Below are positions 1-8,633 of a stretch of DNA of 64,000 bases, piece after piece. Under the pieces are notes generated by a model. That model saw nothing but the letters and a program-made list of their open reading frames with translations. It searched no databases and had not been told where the DNA came from. The translations under genes were made by a program, and so were the position numbers. This stretch comes from Kocuria varians (lineage in GTDB: Bacteria > Actinomycetota > Actinomycetes > Actinomycetales > Micrococcaceae), in NCBI RefSeq assembly GCF_006539885.1, contig NZ_BJNW01000003.1, positions 1 to 64,000 of the forward strand, read 5' to 3'. How positions within the stretch are numbered: the stretch's first letter is position 1; the number at the start of each line of letters is the position of its first letter.

Positions 1-312
1 GTCTCGCCCGTGGGCCCACCAACCACCACCGTCGGGGATTCTCCCGAGCTTCTTCACATCCAGGTGGATCATGTGCCCGGCCCATCCGGCACGGATACGT
101 TGGGGTGGGCGTTGCAGGTTCTCCCCGGACGGGGTGAGATCATGCAGTCCTGCTTCGCCCTCAGCACGGCAACGGGCCACCCAGGTGGCCACAGTGGGCC
201 GGGAAACCCGGAACTTTGCAGCCACGTGAGCCTGGGGCACACCATCGTAAAGATGACGGTGCACCATCCGCAGAGGGCCGGTCGGGGTCAGGGGTGCATT
301 AGCGTGGGTCGT
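1..312 (-). pseudogene. IS481-family transposase remnant, runs off left edge
   Basis: Translating the minus strand from 312 gives the usual IS481 N-terminus (THANAPLTPTG, then an HTH around VAAKFRVSRPTVATWVARC). It then jumps in frame from LTPSGENLQRPPQ to GHMIHLDVKKLGRIPDGGG, which in intact relatives begins the DDE catalytic domain. About 80 residues that normally separate these blocks are missing. The expected ATG start reads ACG at 310-312. The catalytic domain continues beyond position 1, so its integrity cannot be judged. Start loss plus internal deletion make this a dead insertion-sequence fragment. Family assignment rests on remembered motifs. Confidence 0.8.
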
Positions 313-451
313 GAACGGGCTCTCTCGTACGGGTGGGTGGTGTAGGAACTTCCATCCCGCGACGAGCAGCCCGTTCCCTATCTCACCACCACACCCGTGC
401 CAACAACCCCATCCTCCACAACAGCTAGGAACCACCTTCATCGGGCCCGCG

Positions 452-1144
452 TCACTCGTGAACGGCGGCGCTCCGCGCCTCGGATCCCAGGTGCGGGCCC
501 GCCGTTCGCGCGCGGTCGTCCCGTCGGCGGAGGGCGGCGCGCCGGATGAGCCACCGGCTCACGAGCTGCAGGAGCAGCCCCGCGGCGAACGTCACGGCCA
601 TGAACGGACGGTCGATGTCGAGCGGCAGAACCACGGCCACCATGCACACCGCACCGAGCACGATGAACGAGGCACGAGCGATGCAGCGGCACTCGGTGCG
701 CCAATAACCACGGGGCAGCCGCACGGCCCGTCGGCATGTGGCGAGCGCCGCGAGCCACCCAGTTCCCAGTGGAACGGACAGTTGCGGGTACGTGAGTCCG
801 GCGTCGCCCGGCAGGGCGATCACCGCGCCTCGAGCCACCACCTGGTTGGCGAGGATCAGGGCCAGGGTCACGGCCAGGGCGTCCAGCAGTATCGACGTCA
901 GGGGGCGGGACAGCCATCGCGAAGGCCGCGCCGGTGGTGTCCCGGTGGCGTTCGTAAGGCCGATGCCGTCCGAGAGCCACGGCCCGTGCGGGAGCCCGGC
1001 TCCTATGGACGGCCCGTTCGCCAGCCCGGTCCCGAGGGACAGCCCGGTCCCGTTCGAGGCGTGGGATGCTGTCGCTGGTCGGGACCCGGTGACGCCAGGG
1101 AGGTCCCGTGGGATGCGCGCACCACGACGCACGATCTCGACCAT
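452..1144 (-). pseudogene. Truncated polyprenyl glycosylphosphotransferase (N-terminal membrane part only)
   Basis: About 230 codons from ATG 1144, which follows a good GGAGGT ribosome site 7 nt upstream. The residues after a disordered, Gly-rich start form four to five hydrophobic segments (LDALAVTLALILANQVV, then others ending near LLLQLVSRWLIRRAALRRR). This is the N-terminal membrane domain of the WbaP/exopolysaccharide sugar-transferase family. Full-length members continue with a nucleotide-binding-like region and the cytoplasmic catalytic domain, as in the complete paralogue at 21001-22482. Here the frame stops soon after the last membrane helix. The downstream neighbour is an IS481 remnant, so loss of the catalytic half probably followed an insertion or rearrangement. 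Any product would be catalytically inactive. Confidence 0.65.
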
Positions 1145-1287
1145 CCGGGCCACCTCCCTCTCCACGCGCGCGGCCGACGTCACAGGGTACATCCAGATGC
1201 TTGAGGTTGTCCCTATTTGTATGATCGCGGCCCTCCCGCGAGCACACCCCTCCTCACCGGACCGACGTGCCCTCACCCGATCCGCCG

Positions 1288-1293
1288 TAGAGT
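1288..1293 (+). promoter_or_regulatory. -10 box of maf (leaderless type)
   Basis: TAGAGT lies 7 nt before the GTG start of maf, so transcription would begin at or next to the start codon. The purine-rich spacer GAGGGGC could also act as a ribosome site if a leader existed. Confidence 0.5.
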
Positions 1294-1300
1294 GAGGGGC

Positions 1301-1939
1301 GTGCACCCCGCTCTCGTCCTGGCCTCGCAATCACCGGCGCGCGCATCCCTGTTGGAGCGCGCGCACATCCCGTACCGCGCCATCGTCTCCCACGTGGATG
1401 AGGACGCCCTCGTGGCCGCGGAGACCCCCGAGACCCCTCCGCAGACGGCACTGTTGCTCGCCCGCGCCAAGGCGGAGGCCGTCGCAGCGCTTCCGGAAGC
1501 GGAGGGGCGGCTCGTGCTGGGTTGCGACTCCGTGTTCGAGCTCGACGACGTCCCCTACGGCAAGCCGTACGAGCCGGACGTCGCGATCGAGCGCATCAGC
1601 GCCATGAGCGGGCGCACGGGCACGCTGCACACGGGCCACTGGCTCGTGGATGCGCGCACGGGCGAAGCATCCGGCAACGGCCTGATCTGTTCCGCGGACG
1701 TGCACTTCGCCTCCATGACGCGCGAGGAGATCGAGGACTACGTGGCCACGGGTGAGCCCCTCCAGGTCGCGGGCTCCTTCACCCTGGACGGGCGGGGATC
1801 CCAGTTCATCGAACGGGTGAACGGGGATCCGAACGCCGTGATCGGGCTGAGCCTGTCCACCCTGCGTACCCTGCTCGCCGGGGTAGGGATCCGGGCGTCC
1901 TCGTGGTGGGGTGCCGCAGCACAGGGCGGGGCGCAATGA
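1301..1939 (+). CDS. maf: Maf-family nucleoside triphosphate pyrophosphatase
   Basis: A 212-residue Maf protein. The family hydrolyses non-canonical or canonical nucleoside triphosphates to monophosphates in the cytoplasm. The N-terminus LASQSPARASLLERA is the substrate-binding loop (the family's S/T-x-S-P-R signature, slightly altered). GCDSVFELDDVPYGKP carries the catalytic Asp and the GKP motif. FDTRGSQFIE-like residues near the C-terminus (DGRGSQFIERVNGDPNAVIGL) match the family end. I chose GTG 1301 because homology begins there (VHPALVLASQSPA) and a TAGAGT -10 box sits 7 nt upstream. It precedes the biotin carboxylase gene, a common actinobacterial pairing. Confidence 0.92.
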   Translation: MHPALVLASQSPARASLLERAHIPYRAIVSHVDEDALVAAETPETPPQTALLLARAKAEAVAALPEAEGRLVLGCDSVFELDDVPYGKPYEPDVAIERISAMSGRTGTLHTGHWLVDARTGEASGNGLICSADVHFASMTREEIEDYVATGEPLQVAGSFTLDGRGSQFIERVNGDPNAVIGLSLSTLRTLLAGVGIRASSWWGAAAQGGAQ

Positions 1940-2043
1940 TTTGTAGATCTTCCACAGTTACCGCACCGCGGTGCCCCCGCGCTTAGGCGTTCCCCGGCGC
2001 GGGGCACTAACCTTTCGGCAGAGAGTCGACAAGGAGCTATAAC

Positions 2044-3861
2044 GTGACAACCACCTCGCGGCAGCAAGAGGCCGCCACCGCAACCCGCCCCGTCACCAAG
2101 GTCCTCGTGGCCAACCGAGGGGAGATCGCGGTGCGCGTGATCCGCGCCGCGCGCGACGAGGGCATCGCCTCCGTGGCCGTCTACGCGGACCCGGACCGGG
2201 ATGCGCTGCACGTGCGCATGGCGGACGAGGCGTACTCACTGGGCGGGACGACCGCCGCGGACTCCTACCTGCGGATCGACAAGATCCTCGACGCCGCACG
2301 ACGCGCCGGTGCCGACTCCGTCCACCCCGGTTACGGGTTCCTGTCCGAGAACGCGGAATTCGCCTCCGCGGTGATCGCGGCGGGACTCACATGGATCGGC
2401 CCTCCCCCGGCGGCGATAGCCCAGCTCGGTGACAAGGTCGCGGCCCGCCACATCGCAGAGAAGGTCGAGGCGCCGCAGGTCCCCGGCACCGCCGACCCGG
2501 TGTCCTCGGCCCAGGAGGTCCTGGACTTCGCGGACGAACACGGCCTGCCGATCGCGATCAAGGCCGCCTTCGGTGGTGGCGGCCGTGGCATCAAGGTGGT
2601 GCGTGAGCGCGCCGCGATCCCCGAGCTCTACGAATCGGCCGTGCGCGAGGCCACCGCCGCGTTCGGCCGCGGTGAGTGCTTCGTGGAACGGTTCCTGGAC
2701 GCACCCCGCCACGTGGAGACCCAGTGCCTCGCGGACCAGTTCGGCAACGTCGTCGTCGTCTCCACGCGGGACTGCTCGCTGCAGCGCCGCAACCAGAAGC
2801 TCGTGGAGGAGGCCCCGGCGCCGTTCCTCACGGACGAGCAGAACGAGCGGCTCTACGAGTCCTCCAAGGGGATCCTGCGCGAGGCCAAGTACCAGGGCGC
2901 GGGCACGTGCGAGTTCCTGGTGGGCCAGGACGGCACCATCTCCTTCCTGGAGGTCAACACCCGTCTGCAGGTCGAGCACCCGGTCTCGGAGGAGGTCTCC
3001 GGGCTGGACCTGGTCCGCGAGCAGTTCCGGATCGCCCGCGGCGAGGCCCTGGGCTACGACGACCCGGAGATCCGCGGCCACAGCTTCGAGTTCCGCATCA
3101 ACGGCGAGGACGCCGGGCGCAACTTCATGCCCTCCCCCGGCACGCTCACCACGTTCACGGTACCCTCGGGACCCGGTGTGCGCGTGGACTCCGGCGTGGA
3201 GGCCGGTGAGACCGTGGGCGGCAACTTCGACTCCATGCTCGCCAAGCTCGTCGTGACCGGCGCCACCCGCACCCAGGCCCTCGAGCGCTCGCGCCGTGCG
3301 CTGCAGGAGCTGAGCATCGACGGCATGCCCACCGTGGTGCCGTTCCACCGTGCGGTGGTCTCCGATCCCGCCTTCGCCACCCCGGAGGGCACCCCCTTCA
3401 CGGTGCACACCCGCTGGATCGAGACCGAGTTCGACAACCAGATCCAGCCCTTCACCGCCACGCCCGAGCCCTCGGAGGAGGAGCCGGAGCGCCAGAGCAT
3501 CGTCGTGGAGGTCGGGGGCAAGCGCCTGGAGGTCACCGTGCCGCAGCAGCTCGTGGCCGGCGGTGCCCGTACGGCCGCTCCCGCCCCGTCCAAGCAGCGC
3601 AAGCAGCGCGGCACCCGTGGCTCCGCCGCCGCCCGCGGCGCGTCCGGGGACTCGCTGACCTCGCCCATGCAGGGGACCATCGTGAAGATCGCGGTCTCCA
3701 ACGGGGACGAGGTGGCCGAGGGGGACCTGATCATGGTGCTCGAGGCCATGAAGATGGAGCAGCCCCTGACCGCGCACAAGTCCGGCGTGGTCAAGGACCT
3801 GGACGTCTCCCAGGGGGACTCGGTCTCCGCCGGGGCGGTGCTCGCGACCATCGCGAGCTGA
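2044..3861 (+). CDS. bccA: Acyl-CoA carboxylase alpha subunit (biotin carboxylase + BCCP)
   Basis: A 605-residue biotin-dependent acyl-CoA carboxylase alpha chain that charges biotin with bicarbonate using ATP and hands it to a separate beta subunit (acetyl- or propionyl-CoA carboxylase) for malonyl/methylmalonyl-CoA supply. The biotin-carboxylase N-terminus ([12 protein letters not shown]) is at residues ~20-31. The ATP-grasp glycine loop GGGGRGIK is at 177-184, and [14 protein letters not shown] forms the catalytic core. A linker rich in Lys/Arg/Ala follows, then the biotinyl domain with EAMKMEQP, where Lys570 is the biotinylation site. The GTG start has AAGGAG upstream, and TAACCT near 2008 is a plausible -10. 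A strong hairpin follows the stop. Confidence 0.96.
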   Translation: MTTTSRQQEAATATRPVTKVLVANRGEIAVRVIRAARDEGIASVAVYADPDRDALHVRMADEAYSLGGTTAADSYLRIDKILDAARRAGADSVHPGYGFLSENAEFASAVIAAGLTWIGPPPAAIAQLGDKVAARHIAEKVEAPQVPGTADPVSSAQEVLDFADEHGLPIAIKAAFGGGGRGIKVVRERAAIPELYESAVREATAAFGRGECFVERFLDAPRHVETQCLADQFGNVVVVSTRDCSLQRRNQKLVEEAPAPFLTDEQNERLYESSKGILREAKYQGAGTCEFLVGQDGTISFLEVNTRLQVEHPVSEEVSGLDLVREQFRIARGEALGYDDPEIRGHSFEFRINGEDAGRNFMPSPGTLTTFTVPSGPGVRVDSGVEAGETVGGNFDSMLAKLVVTGATRTQALERSRRALQELSIDGMPTVVPFHRAVVSDPAFATPEGTPFTVHTRWIETEFDNQIQPFTATPEPSEEEPERQSIVVEVGGKRLEVTVPQQLVAGGARTAAPAPSKQRKQRGTRGSAAARGASGDSLTSPMQGTIVKIAVSNGDEVAEGDLIMVLEAMKMEQPLTAHKSGVVKDLDVSQGDSVSAGAVLATIAS

Positions 3862-3902
3862 TCCCTCACCCTTTTCGCGCGCTCCTCCACGCCACGCCAG
3901 CA

Positions 3903-3938
3903 CGCAGGCCCCGCAGCCCCACCGGCGCGGGGCCTGCG
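3903..3938 (+). terminator. Terminator after bccA
   Basis: Perfect 12-bp GC-rich arms (3903-3914 and 3927-3938) around a 12-nt loop, just past the stop. No T-tract, as usual in high-GC actinobacteria. The right arm overlaps a copy of the dispersed GCGGCGTCGTC repeat. Confidence 0.7.
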
Positions 3939-3946
3939 GCGTCGTC
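3936..3946 (-). repeat. Dispersed 11-mer GACGACGCCGC, intergenic copy
   Basis: Exact copy, reverse orientation, between bccA and the MHS transporter, overlapping the end of the bccA terminator hairpin. Confidence 0.85.
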
Positions 3947-4052
3947 GCGCACGTCAAGCATGTATCTCACCATGCGGACATCCAAGTTCACGATGCGGTA
4001 TTCGGGGCTCTATCTTGAAGGAATTCCAGATACCCGTCCTGTGAGGTTCTCC

Positions 4053-5465
4053 ATGTCGTCACCCGCGTCCACCGTGGAACCCGGCTCCGCCGCACCCCAC
4101 CCGCACGTTCCGCGCAGCCGCGTGATCCTGGCCTCCCTCGCGGGGACCACGATCGAGTTCTACGACTTCTACGTCTACGCGACGGCCGCAGTGGCGGTGT
4201 TTCCCGCCCTGTTCTTCACGGGCAACGACGACACCGCCAAGCTGCTGGCCTCGATGGCCACGTTCGCCGCGGCGTTCTTCGGCCGGCCCATCGGCTCCGT
4301 GATCTTCGGGCACTTCGGGGACCGCATCGGGCGCAAGGCCACCCTGATCGGTGCGCTGCTGACCATGGGCATCGCCACGTTCCTCATCGGCGTGCTGCCC
4401 ACGTACTACCAGATCGGCGTGTGGGCGCCTCTGATCCTCACGATCCTGCGCTTCTGCCAGGGCCTGGGTCTGGGCGGCGAGTGGTCGGGGGCGTCCCTAC
4501 TGGCCACCGAGTACGCCGAGGAGGGCAAGCGGGCGCGGGCGGCCATGTGGCCCCAGCTGGGTGCGCCGTTCGGCTTCATCCTGGCCAACGGCTTCTTCCT
4601 GCTGCTCACCGTGGCCATGCAGTTCGGCACGGCGGGCCACGATCTCGGCACCGGCCACCCGTTCCTGGTGTGGGGCTGGCGCATCCCTTTCCTGGCCTCC
4701 GTGGTCATGGTGCTGCTGGGCCTGTGGGTGCGCGTGAAGCTCGAGGAGACCCCCGTGTTCAAGCACGCGGAGAAGCAGGGTGAGAAGGTCACCGCTCCCG
4801 TGCTGGAGGTCTTCAAGACCTCGTGGGTGCAGATCGTGCAGGGCACGTTCATCATGCTGGCCACCTACGTGCTGTTCTACCTGATGACCGCGTGGATCCT
4901 CTCCTACGGCATCGGCAAGCCCGCCGGGGGCGGGCTGGGCATCCAGTACCGCACCTTCCTGGTGCTGCAGCTGCTGGCCGTGCTGCTCTTCGCGGCCATG
5001 GTGCCGGTGTCCGGGTGGCTCGCGGACCGCTTCGGCCGCCGCTCCTCGCAGCTGGTGATCACGTCCCTGATCCTGGTCTTCGGCCTCACGTTCGGGCTCA
5101 TCATGGACCCCTCGCTCGTGGGCACCGGTGAGGACGCCTCCCTGCTGCGCGTGCTGTTCTTCCTGACCGTGGGCATGACCCTCATGGGCCTCACGTTCGG
5201 CTCGATGTCCGCGATCCTGCCCGAGCTGTTCCCCACCAACGTGCGCTACACCGGTTCCGGGATCGCGTACAACGTGGCCTCGATCCTGGGTGCGGCCATC
5301 ACGCCGTACATCGCCGTGACGCTCAACGCGAACTTCGGTGTGGGCTCGGTGGGGCTGTACCTCTCCTTCGCGGCAGTCATCACCCTGGTGGCCCTGTGGT
5401 TCTCCCCCGAGACCCGCCACGTGAACATGAACACCGTGGGTGCCGCGCGGGTGGTCGTGGAGTAG
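4053..5465 (+). CDS. MHS-family MFS transporter (metabolite:H+ symporter)
   Basis: A 470-residue, twelve-helix major facilitator of the metabolite:proton symporter group (ProP/KgtP/ShiA relatives), which imports osmolytes or organic acids. Helix 1 GTTIEFYDFYVYATAAVAVFPALFF and the loop-2/3 signature GHFGDRIGRKATLI are typical of the group. A second copy of the signature, GWLADRFGRRSS, opens the C-terminal half. I chose ATG 4053 (MSSPASTVEPG), preceded by GTGAGG, because the sequence upstream is unlike the family. It is monocistronic, separated from lpdA by a bidirectional hairpin. The substrate cannot be fixed from sequence; shikimate, proline/betaine or a dicarboxylate are all possible. Confidence 0.88.
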   Translation: MSSPASTVEPGSAAPHPHVPRSRVILASLAGTTIEFYDFYVYATAAVAVFPALFFTGNDDTAKLLASMATFAAAFFGRPIGSVIFGHFGDRIGRKATLIGALLTMGIATFLIGVLPTYYQIGVWAPLILTILRFCQGLGLGGEWSGASLLATEYAEEGKRARAAMWPQLGAPFGFILANGFFLLLTVAMQFGTAGHDLGTGHPFLVWGWRIPFLASVVMVLLGLWVRVKLEETPVFKHAEKQGEKVTAPVLEVFKTSWVQIVQGTFIMLATYVLFYLMTAWILSYGIGKPAGGGLGIQYRTFLVLQLLAVLLFAAMVPVSGWLADRFGRRSSQLVITSLILVFGLTFGLIMDPSLVGTGEDASLLRVLFFLTVGMTLMGLTFGSMSAILPELFPTNVRYTGSGIAYNVASILGAAITPYIAVTLNANFGVGSVGLYLSFAAVITLVALWFSPETRHVNMNTVGAARVVVE

Positions 5466-5483
5466 CCCTCCGCCGCCCCAAGG

Positions 5484-5534
5484 ACGACGACGCCGCGGTG
5501 ACCTTCGCAGAAAAGGTCACCGCGGCGTCGTCGT
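5484..5534. terminator. Bidirectional terminator built from two inverted GACGACGCCGC copies
   Basis: Perfect 22-bp stem (5484-5505 / 5513-5534) with a 7-nt loop, between the convergent MHS and lpdA genes. The outer part of each arm is the dispersed 11-mer (5486-5496 forward, 5522-5532 reverse). Confidence 0.88.
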
Positions 5535-5553
5535 ACCGCGGCCGAGAACTGCG

Positions 5554-6987
5554 TCAGCGGTGGACGTGCAGGCGGCGCGCGGCCTCCGCAATGGTCCCGG
5601 ACAGGGACGGGTAGACGGCGAAGGTGTCCGAGAGGTCGTCCACGCCCAGCCGGTGGGTGACCGCGAGGGCGATTGGGAAGATCAGCTCGGAGGCGCGCGG
5701 GCCCACCACCACGCCGCCCATCACGGTGCCGCTGCCGCGGCGGGCGAAGATCTTCACGAAGCCGTCGTCCACGGCCATCATCTTGGCGCGCGGGTTGGTG
5801 GCCAGGTTCATGGTCATCCCGGTGAACATGGCGGGGTCCGCCTCGACGTCCTGCTGGGTGATACCCACGGACGCGATCTCCGGGGAGGTGAAGATGTTGG
5901 AGGCCACCTCGTCCGTGCGCAGCGGGTGGACGATGTCGCCCAGGATGTGGGCCACGGCGATGCGCCCCTGCATGGCGGCCACGGAGGCCAGCGGCATGAC
6001 CCCGGTGCAGTCGCCCGCGGCGTAGATGCCGGGGGCGGTGGTGCGGGAGACGGCGTCCACGCGGATGTGGCCGGACTCGGTCATGGCCACCCCGGCCTCC
6101 TCGAGGCCCATGTCCGCGGTGTTGGGGATGGAGCCCACGGCCAGCAGGCAGTGGGTGCCGCGGATCTTGCGGCCGTCCGAGAGGGTTACCCGCACGCCGT
6201 CGCCGGTGTTCTCCACGGCGTCCGCGCGGGAGCGGGAGAGCACGCGCAGGCCGCGGCGCTCGAAGACGTTCTCGAGCACCTGGGCGGCGTCCGTGTCCGA
6301 GCCCGGGAGCACCTGCTCGCGCGAGGAGACCAGGGTGACCTCAGAGCCCAGCCCGTTGTACGCGGAGGCGAACTCCGCACCGGTCACGCCGGAGCCCACC
6401 ACGATGAGCTTCTCGGGGATCTCGGTGAGCTGGTAGATCTGCTTCCAGTTGAAGATCCGCTCGCCGTCCGGCTTGGCGGTGTCCAGCTCGCGCGGGTGCG
6501 CGCCCACGGAGACGATGACCACGTCCGCGGTGAGCTCGTAGGGTTCGTCGTCGGTGGGCTCCACCACCACGGTGTGGCGGTCCACGATCTTCCCGCGGCC
6601 CTGGACCACGCGCACGCCCACGCGCTCCAGGCCGCGCTTGATGTCACGGGACTGGGTGGCCGCCAGGCGCAGCAGGCGCACGTTGACCTTGTCCAGGTCC
6701 ACGCGCAGGTTGTTGAGCTCCTCGGTGGCGTCGAGGTCGTCGCCCACGTGCACGCCGAGGTCACGCGCGGAGGCGAAGCGGTTCATGGTGTCCGCGGAGG
6801 CGATGAGCGTCTTGGACGGCACCACGTCCGTGAGCACGGCGGAACCGCCCATGCCCTGCTCCTCCACCACGGTGACGTCCGCCCCGAGCGACGCCGCCAC
6901 GAGGGCGGCCTCGTAGCCACCGGGGCCGCCACCGATGATCACGAGCTTCTGGTCCGCGAATTCCCTCTGCACAGTCATGTCAGCCAT
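5554..6987 (-). CDS. lpdA: LpdA-type NAD(P)H:quinone dehydrogenase (flavoprotein)
   Basis: A 477-residue flavoprotein of the two-dinucleotide-binding-domain reductase family. The FAD site VIIGGGPGGYEAALVAA is at the N-terminus, the NAD(P) site VVGSGVTGAEFASAYNGLG is mid-protein, the second FAD contact is IYAAGDCTG, and a dimerisation domain ends the chain. The redox Cys pair that defines true dihydrolipoamide dehydrogenases (GGxCxxxGCxPSK) is absent; this protein reads GMGGSAVLTDVVPSK. That places it with Mycobacterium tuberculosis LpdA (Rv3303c), which reduces quinones and lacks disulfide chemistry. The start is ATG 6987 with TAGGCT 7 nt upstream. An alternative ATG lies at 6978. Confidence 0.92.
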   Translation of the reverse strand: MADMTVQREFADQKLVIIGGGPGGYEAALVAASLGADVTVVEEQGMGGSAVLTDVVPSKTLIASADTMNRFASARDLGVHVGDDLDATEELNNLRVDLDKVNVRLLRLAATQSRDIKRGLERVGVRVVQGRGKIVDRHTVVVEPTDDEPYELTADVVIVSVGAHPRELDTAKPDGERIFNWKQIYQLTEIPEKLIVVGSGVTGAEFASAYNGLGSEVTLVSSREQVLPGSDTDAAQVLENVFERRGLRVLSRSRADAVENTGDGVRVTLSDGRKIRGTHCLLAVGSIPNTADMGLEEAGVAMTESGHIRVDAVSRTTAPGIYAAGDCTGVMPLASVAAMQGRIAVAHILGDIVHPLRTDEVASNIFTSPEIASVGITQQDVEADPAMFTGMTMNLATNPRAKMMAVDDGFVKIFARRGSGTVMGGVVVGPRASELIFPIALAVTHRLGVDDLSDTFAVYPSLSGTIAEAARRLHVHR

Positions 6988-6994
6988 GCGCCCC

Positions 6995-7047
6995 AGCCTA
7001 CCGGGGCCCGCCCACACGCTGACGCGGCCGCCGTGCGCACCTAGGAT
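6995..7047. promoter_or_regulatory. Divergent leaderless promoters of lpdA and punA
   Basis: On the minus strand TAGGCT (7000-6995) lies 7 nt before the lpdA start. On the plus strand TAGGAT (7042-7047) lies 6 nt before the punA ATG. Both predict transcripts starting at the initiation codon. Confidence 0.6.
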
Positions 7048-7053
7048 GGCGCC

Positions 7054-7866
7054 ATGACTGAGACCACGGCCCAGGATCCCTTCGAACTCGCCCAGCAGGC
7101 CGCCGACGTCCTGCGTGAGCGCACCGGTGTGGCGCGGCACAAGATCGCCCTGACCCTCGGTTCCGGGTGGGGAGGTGCCGCGGACCTGCTCGGGGAGACC
7201 GTGGCCGAGATCCCCGCGCACGAGGTCCCCGGCTTCTCCAAGCCCGCCCTGGAGGGCCACGGCGGCACGCTGCGCTCCATCCGGCTGCCGGACGGCGAGC
7301 ACGCCCTGGTGATCGGGGCGCGCACCCACTTCTACGAGGGCAAGGGCGTGCGCGCGGTGTCCCACGGGGTGCGCACCGCGGCGGCGGTCGGAGCGCAGTA
7401 CATGATCCTCACCAACGGCTGCGGCGGGCTCAACCCGGACTGGGTTCCGGGCACGCCGGTGCTGATCAGCGACCACCTCAACCTCACGGCCCGCTCCCCG
7501 CTGGAGGGCGCCACGTTCGTGGACCTCACGGACCTCTACTCCCAGCGGCTGCGCGAGCTGGCCCGCACCGTGGACCCGTCCCTGGAGGAGGGTGTCTACG
7601 CGCAGTTCCCCGGCCCGCACTACGAGACCCCCGCCGAGGTGCAGATGGCCAAGGTGCTCGGCGCGGACCTCGTGGGCATGTCCACCGCGCTGGAGGCCAT
7701 CGCGGCCCGCCAGGCCGGGCTGGAGATCCTCGGCATGTCCCTGGTGACCAACGCGGCCGCGGGCATCAGCCCCGAGGCGCTGTCCCACGAGGAGGTCCTC
7801 GAGGCCGGCCGGGCCGCCGGTCCGCGGATCTCCCGGCTGCTCGCGGAGATCGTGGGCAAGCTCTGA
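7054..7866 (+). CDS. punA: Purine nucleoside phosphorylase
   Basis: A 270-residue trimeric-type purine-nucleoside phosphorylase, which cleaves (deoxy)inosine and (deoxy)guanosine with phosphate for purine salvage. Recognisable elements are the phosphate loop LTLGSGWGG, the region RTHFYEGKG, the purine/ribose-site stretch GPHYETPAEV with MSTALEAI, and TNAAAGIS near the C-terminus. The length fits the family. The start ATG is directly preceded by TAGGAT-GGCGCC with no Shine-Dalgarno sequence, indicating leaderless translation. It is divergent from lpdA, and the next gene is a small membrane protein. Confidence 0.95.
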   Translation: MTETTAQDPFELAQQAADVLRERTGVARHKIALTLGSGWGGAADLLGETVAEIPAHEVPGFSKPALEGHGGTLRSIRLPDGEHALVIGARTHFYEGKGVRAVSHGVRTAAAVGAQYMILTNGCGGLNPDWVPGTPVLISDHLNLTARSPLEGATFVDLTDLYSQRLRELARTVDPSLEEGVYAQFPGPHYETPAEVQMAKVLGADLVGMSTALEAIAARQAGLEILGMSLVTNAAAGISPEALSHEEVLEAGRAAGPRISRLLAEIVGKL

Positions 7867-7972
7867 CCCCGCCGTCGGACGGCGACGGAATGTCAGCAAG
7901 TGGGGGTGCCAGGCACTAGACTGGCCCCACGACAGTACTGGGCCCGCCACGGCGGTCTGAAAGGGTGAACTC

Positions 7973-8398
7973 ATGGTCAGAAGAGCAGAAGCCGAGTCCA
8001 ACGCGCGCCGTGCGTCCACCGGGCGCACCACCGAGGACGGCAGCCACGCCGTGGACGCGGAGACCCGCACCGCCCACGAGCACCACGGCCGCCGCAGGCC
8101 GCAGTACTCGGGCGAGGGCGAGATCGTAAAGAACGCCATCCTCTTCGGCGGCGGCATGGTCACCATCGTGGTGAGCCTGTGGCTGTTCAGCACCTACCCG
8201 GAGAACTGGTGGCTGTTCTTCCTGGGCATCCTGGCCTACGGCCTGGCCCTGATGGTCCCCACCCTGTTCCTCAGCGGCGCCACCGCCAAGCACTCCACCG
8301 GCGGCACCGAGGTCACCCTGGACCTGCCGCGCAACGCGTCCGAGATGGCGCAGCGCGCCGTGGGCACCGGCGAGCAGAAGCAGGACCGCGCCGTCTGA
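7973..8398 (+). CDS. Small two-helix membrane protein of unknown function
   Basis: A 141-residue protein. The first 50 residues are charged and His/Arg-rich. Two hydrophobic segments follow (about AILFGGGMVTIVVSLWLF and WWLFFLGILAYGLALMVPTLFL), then a polar tail. I do not recognise a domain family. The ATG has AAAGGG 7 nt upstream, and TAGACT near 7917 is a possible -10 about 50 nt before it. It is followed by a strong hairpin, so it is probably transcribed alone. Confidence 0.75.
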   Translation: MVRRAEAESNARRASTGRTTEDGSHAVDAETRTAHEHHGRRRPQYSGEGEIVKNAILFGGGMVTIVVSLWLFSTYPENWWLFFLGILAYGLALMVPTLFLSGATAKHSTGGTEVTLDLPRNASEMAQRAVGTGEQKQDRAV

Positions 8399-8424
8399 CC
8401 CGGCGCACGCACCCGAGCACTCCC

Positions 8425-8464
8425 CAGCAGCCCCGCTCCGTCACCGCGACGAGCGGGGCTGCTG
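8425..8464 (+). terminator. Terminator after the small membrane protein gene
   Basis: Perfect 14-bp stem with arms CAGCAGCCCCGCTC and its complement around a 12-nt loop. Confidence 0.8.
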
Positions 8465-8482
8465 CGCATCCCGGCCCCGGAC

Positions 8483-8493
8483 GACGACGCCGC
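8483..8493 (+). repeat. Dispersed 11-mer GACGACGCCGC, intergenic copy
   Basis: Exact copy in the gap between the small membrane protein and the rml remnants; preceded by another GAC (8480-8482), giving the extended form. Confidence 0.85.
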
Positions 8494-8633
8494 ACCGCAC
8501 GTGGGTCTCGAGCGTTCAGTTCCGGGGTCGTGGCCGACGACGTGCCGGGTGCCAGTGCCAGTGCCACCAGCACCAGCCGTCTCCTGCGAGCGTCCGGCGT
8601 CACGTCGGCGTCACGTCCAGAGGCCGGTGCGCG

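Noticed and set aside
10-345. Plus-strand 111-codon frame at the left edge
   Set aside because: The opposite strand reads as an IS481 transposase with HTH and DVKKLGRIPDGGG motifs.
6988-8193. Upstream extension of the lpdA frame (879 codons in all)
   Set aside because: It runs antisense through punA and the small membrane protein. LpdA similarity begins at 6987, where a -10 box is present.
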